This document shows positions 40,459 to 41,287 of a DNA stretch of 41,287 bases, one piece after another. The notes under the pieces were generated by a model. That model saw only the letters and a program-made list of their open reading frames with translations. It was not told the DNA's origin and searched no databases. The DNA is from a virus. The translations under genes were made by a program, and so were the position numbers. Each line of letters starts with the position of its first letter. Within the stretch, counting starts at the first letter, position 1. The stretch covers positions 1-41,287 of IMG/VR virus record IMGVR_UViG_3300044998_000448; one strand, written 5' to 3'.

Positions 40459-41278
40459 AGGATTCAGATTCTCCTTCCATATTTTGAAATTCGTATTTAA
40501 TATTTTGAATAAGATGAACTTTAATTTCTTTCTTTGCATTCAATTTCATCTGATAAGCACAATCACTACAATATTTTCTGGAAGTTATTTTAGCGAGTCT
40601 TTTCTTGCAATTTTCGCATTCAATAATTTTTGCACCCTTATACTCCTGATAATAAGTAATTGGATTATTGTTCAATACTTTTAAAATTGCTTGAGAATCT
40701 GGATAAAAATAATTAATAATCCAAGTCTTTTTACTATAAATTGTAGGAGTAATTAAACCGTGTTTGGTCATTTCGTGCTTGTATTTTTTCCACTTCTTAA
40801 AAGATATTCTAACTTCTGCAAGCCACAAAATATCTTCTATGCTTGCATATAAATACAAATAATCTTTTATAGGGAAAGGATTTTCTTCTTTCAACCTTGT
40901 CGTATAATGCTTAAAGGCTTTGGCAAGATACAACATCATAAACAATATCCGCCTGCATTCCTCATTTTCTTTTTCTGAAAGATAATTAAACGATTCAATT
41001 ACTTCCATTTCCCACTCATTAATAAAAATTTCTCCAACTACCCTGAACCCGTGCTTTTTAGCATAAGTAATTGCACGGGTTACCTTATAAAAATGCTTTG
41101 CCTGTACATACTCATCTGTCTTTTCTAAATACTCCTCTATATTCCTTACTATTGTATTTCCTTTCAATAATTTTTCAAATAATAAAACTGCATAAAGATT
41201 AATTTCTTTTTGGGTGCGTAAAGGTTTTTCTTTTTCAATAATCTTTTTTATATAGGATTTCTCATCTAAAATTATCAT
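40436..41278 (-). CDS. Conserved phage protein with C-terminal zinc ribbon, 280 aa
   Basis: I know this architecture from other Firmicutes phages but not its function. Residues 1 to about 210 are helical, with NEWEMEVIESFNYLSEKENEEC and RRILFMMLYLAKAFKHY. A region at about 145-185 (IEDILWLAEV; KKWKKYKHEMTKHGLI) resembles a winged-helix-like DNA-binding part. The C-terminal zinc ribbon has Cys221, Cys224, Cys237 and Cys240 (CENC ... CSDC), then a basic tail. It overlaps the mom-like gene and may regulate or direct it, or act in early DNA metabolism. The gene starts 9 bases from the window edge, so its ribosome site is not visible. Confidence 0.6.
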   Translation of the reverse strand: MIILDEKSYIKKIIEKEKPLRTQKEINLYAVLLFEKLLKGNTIVRNIEEYLEKTDEYVQAKHFYKVTRAITYAKKHGFRVVGEIFINEWEMEVIESFNYLSEKENEECRRILFMMLYLAKAFKHYTTRLKEENPFPIKDYLYLYASIEDILWLAEVRISFKKWKKYKHEMTKHGLITPTIYSKKTWIINYFYPDSQAILKVLNNNPITYYQEYKGAKIIECENCKKRLAKITSRKYCSDCAYQMKLNAKKEIKVHLIQNIKYEFQNMEGESESYANKSMG

Positions 41279-41287
41279 GATTCAATT

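Overview
The window is a 41.3-kb, strongly A+T-rich piece of a tailed-phage genome of siphovirus type. The tail operon runs tape measure, Dit, Tal, upper baseplate and receptor-binding-like proteins, and no sheath gene is seen. Strong AAGGAG-type ribosome binding sites, a GH25 lysozyme endolysin and an LLH-type holin point to a Gram-positive (Firmicutes/Clostridia-like) host. That host call is inference. No tRNA, CRISPR array or insertion sequence was seen.

Layout. Positions 1-2983 read rightward: the 3' part of an intein-bearing class II ribonucleotide reductase, a dUTPase, a terminator with a near-consensus promoter built into its tail, and two small zinc-binding proteins. A bidirectional terminator (2996-3034) separates these from one long leftward block that fills the rest. 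In transcription order (high to low coordinates) the block holds: a zinc-ribbon protein and a Mom-like DNA-modification gene (41278-39805); a 450-bp gene-free stretch with five 21-bp repeats, a 37-bp palindrome and an all-A/T tract, resembling an origin; an HU-like protein; three fibre-type virion proteins (38929-36467); a DnaQ-like exonuclease; terminase small-like and large subunits; portal; a ferritin-like protein; prohead protease/scaffold; decoration-like protein; major capsid protein; head-tail connector genes; a large LamG fibre; a TIM-barrel-like protein; major tail protein; a coiled-coil membrane protein; holin; a RuvC-like nuclease and a tyrosine recombinase; tape measure; Dit; Tal; BppU-like protein; three paralogous receptor-binding-like proteins; and the endolysin.

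How it fits together. The right-hand genes package DNA and build the head, the middle genes build connector and tail, and the left-hand genes build the host-contact tip and lyse the cell. NrdJ and dUTPase supply and clean the dNTP pool. The Mom-like enzyme probably modifies adenine in phage DNA against restriction. Strong hairpins without a clean U-tract follow the major capsid, major tail and tape-measure genes, which suggests RNA-level control of structural-protein dosage.

Most worth a second look: a ferritin-like gene with nearly complete iron ligands inside the head cluster; an intein endonuclease whose surviving LAGLIDADG motif has lost its catalytic aspartate; a separately translated 63-residue stump homologous to the C-terminus of the large LamG fibre; the origin-like repeat region beside mom and HU-like genes; and a recombinase/resolvase pair embedded in the tail operon.
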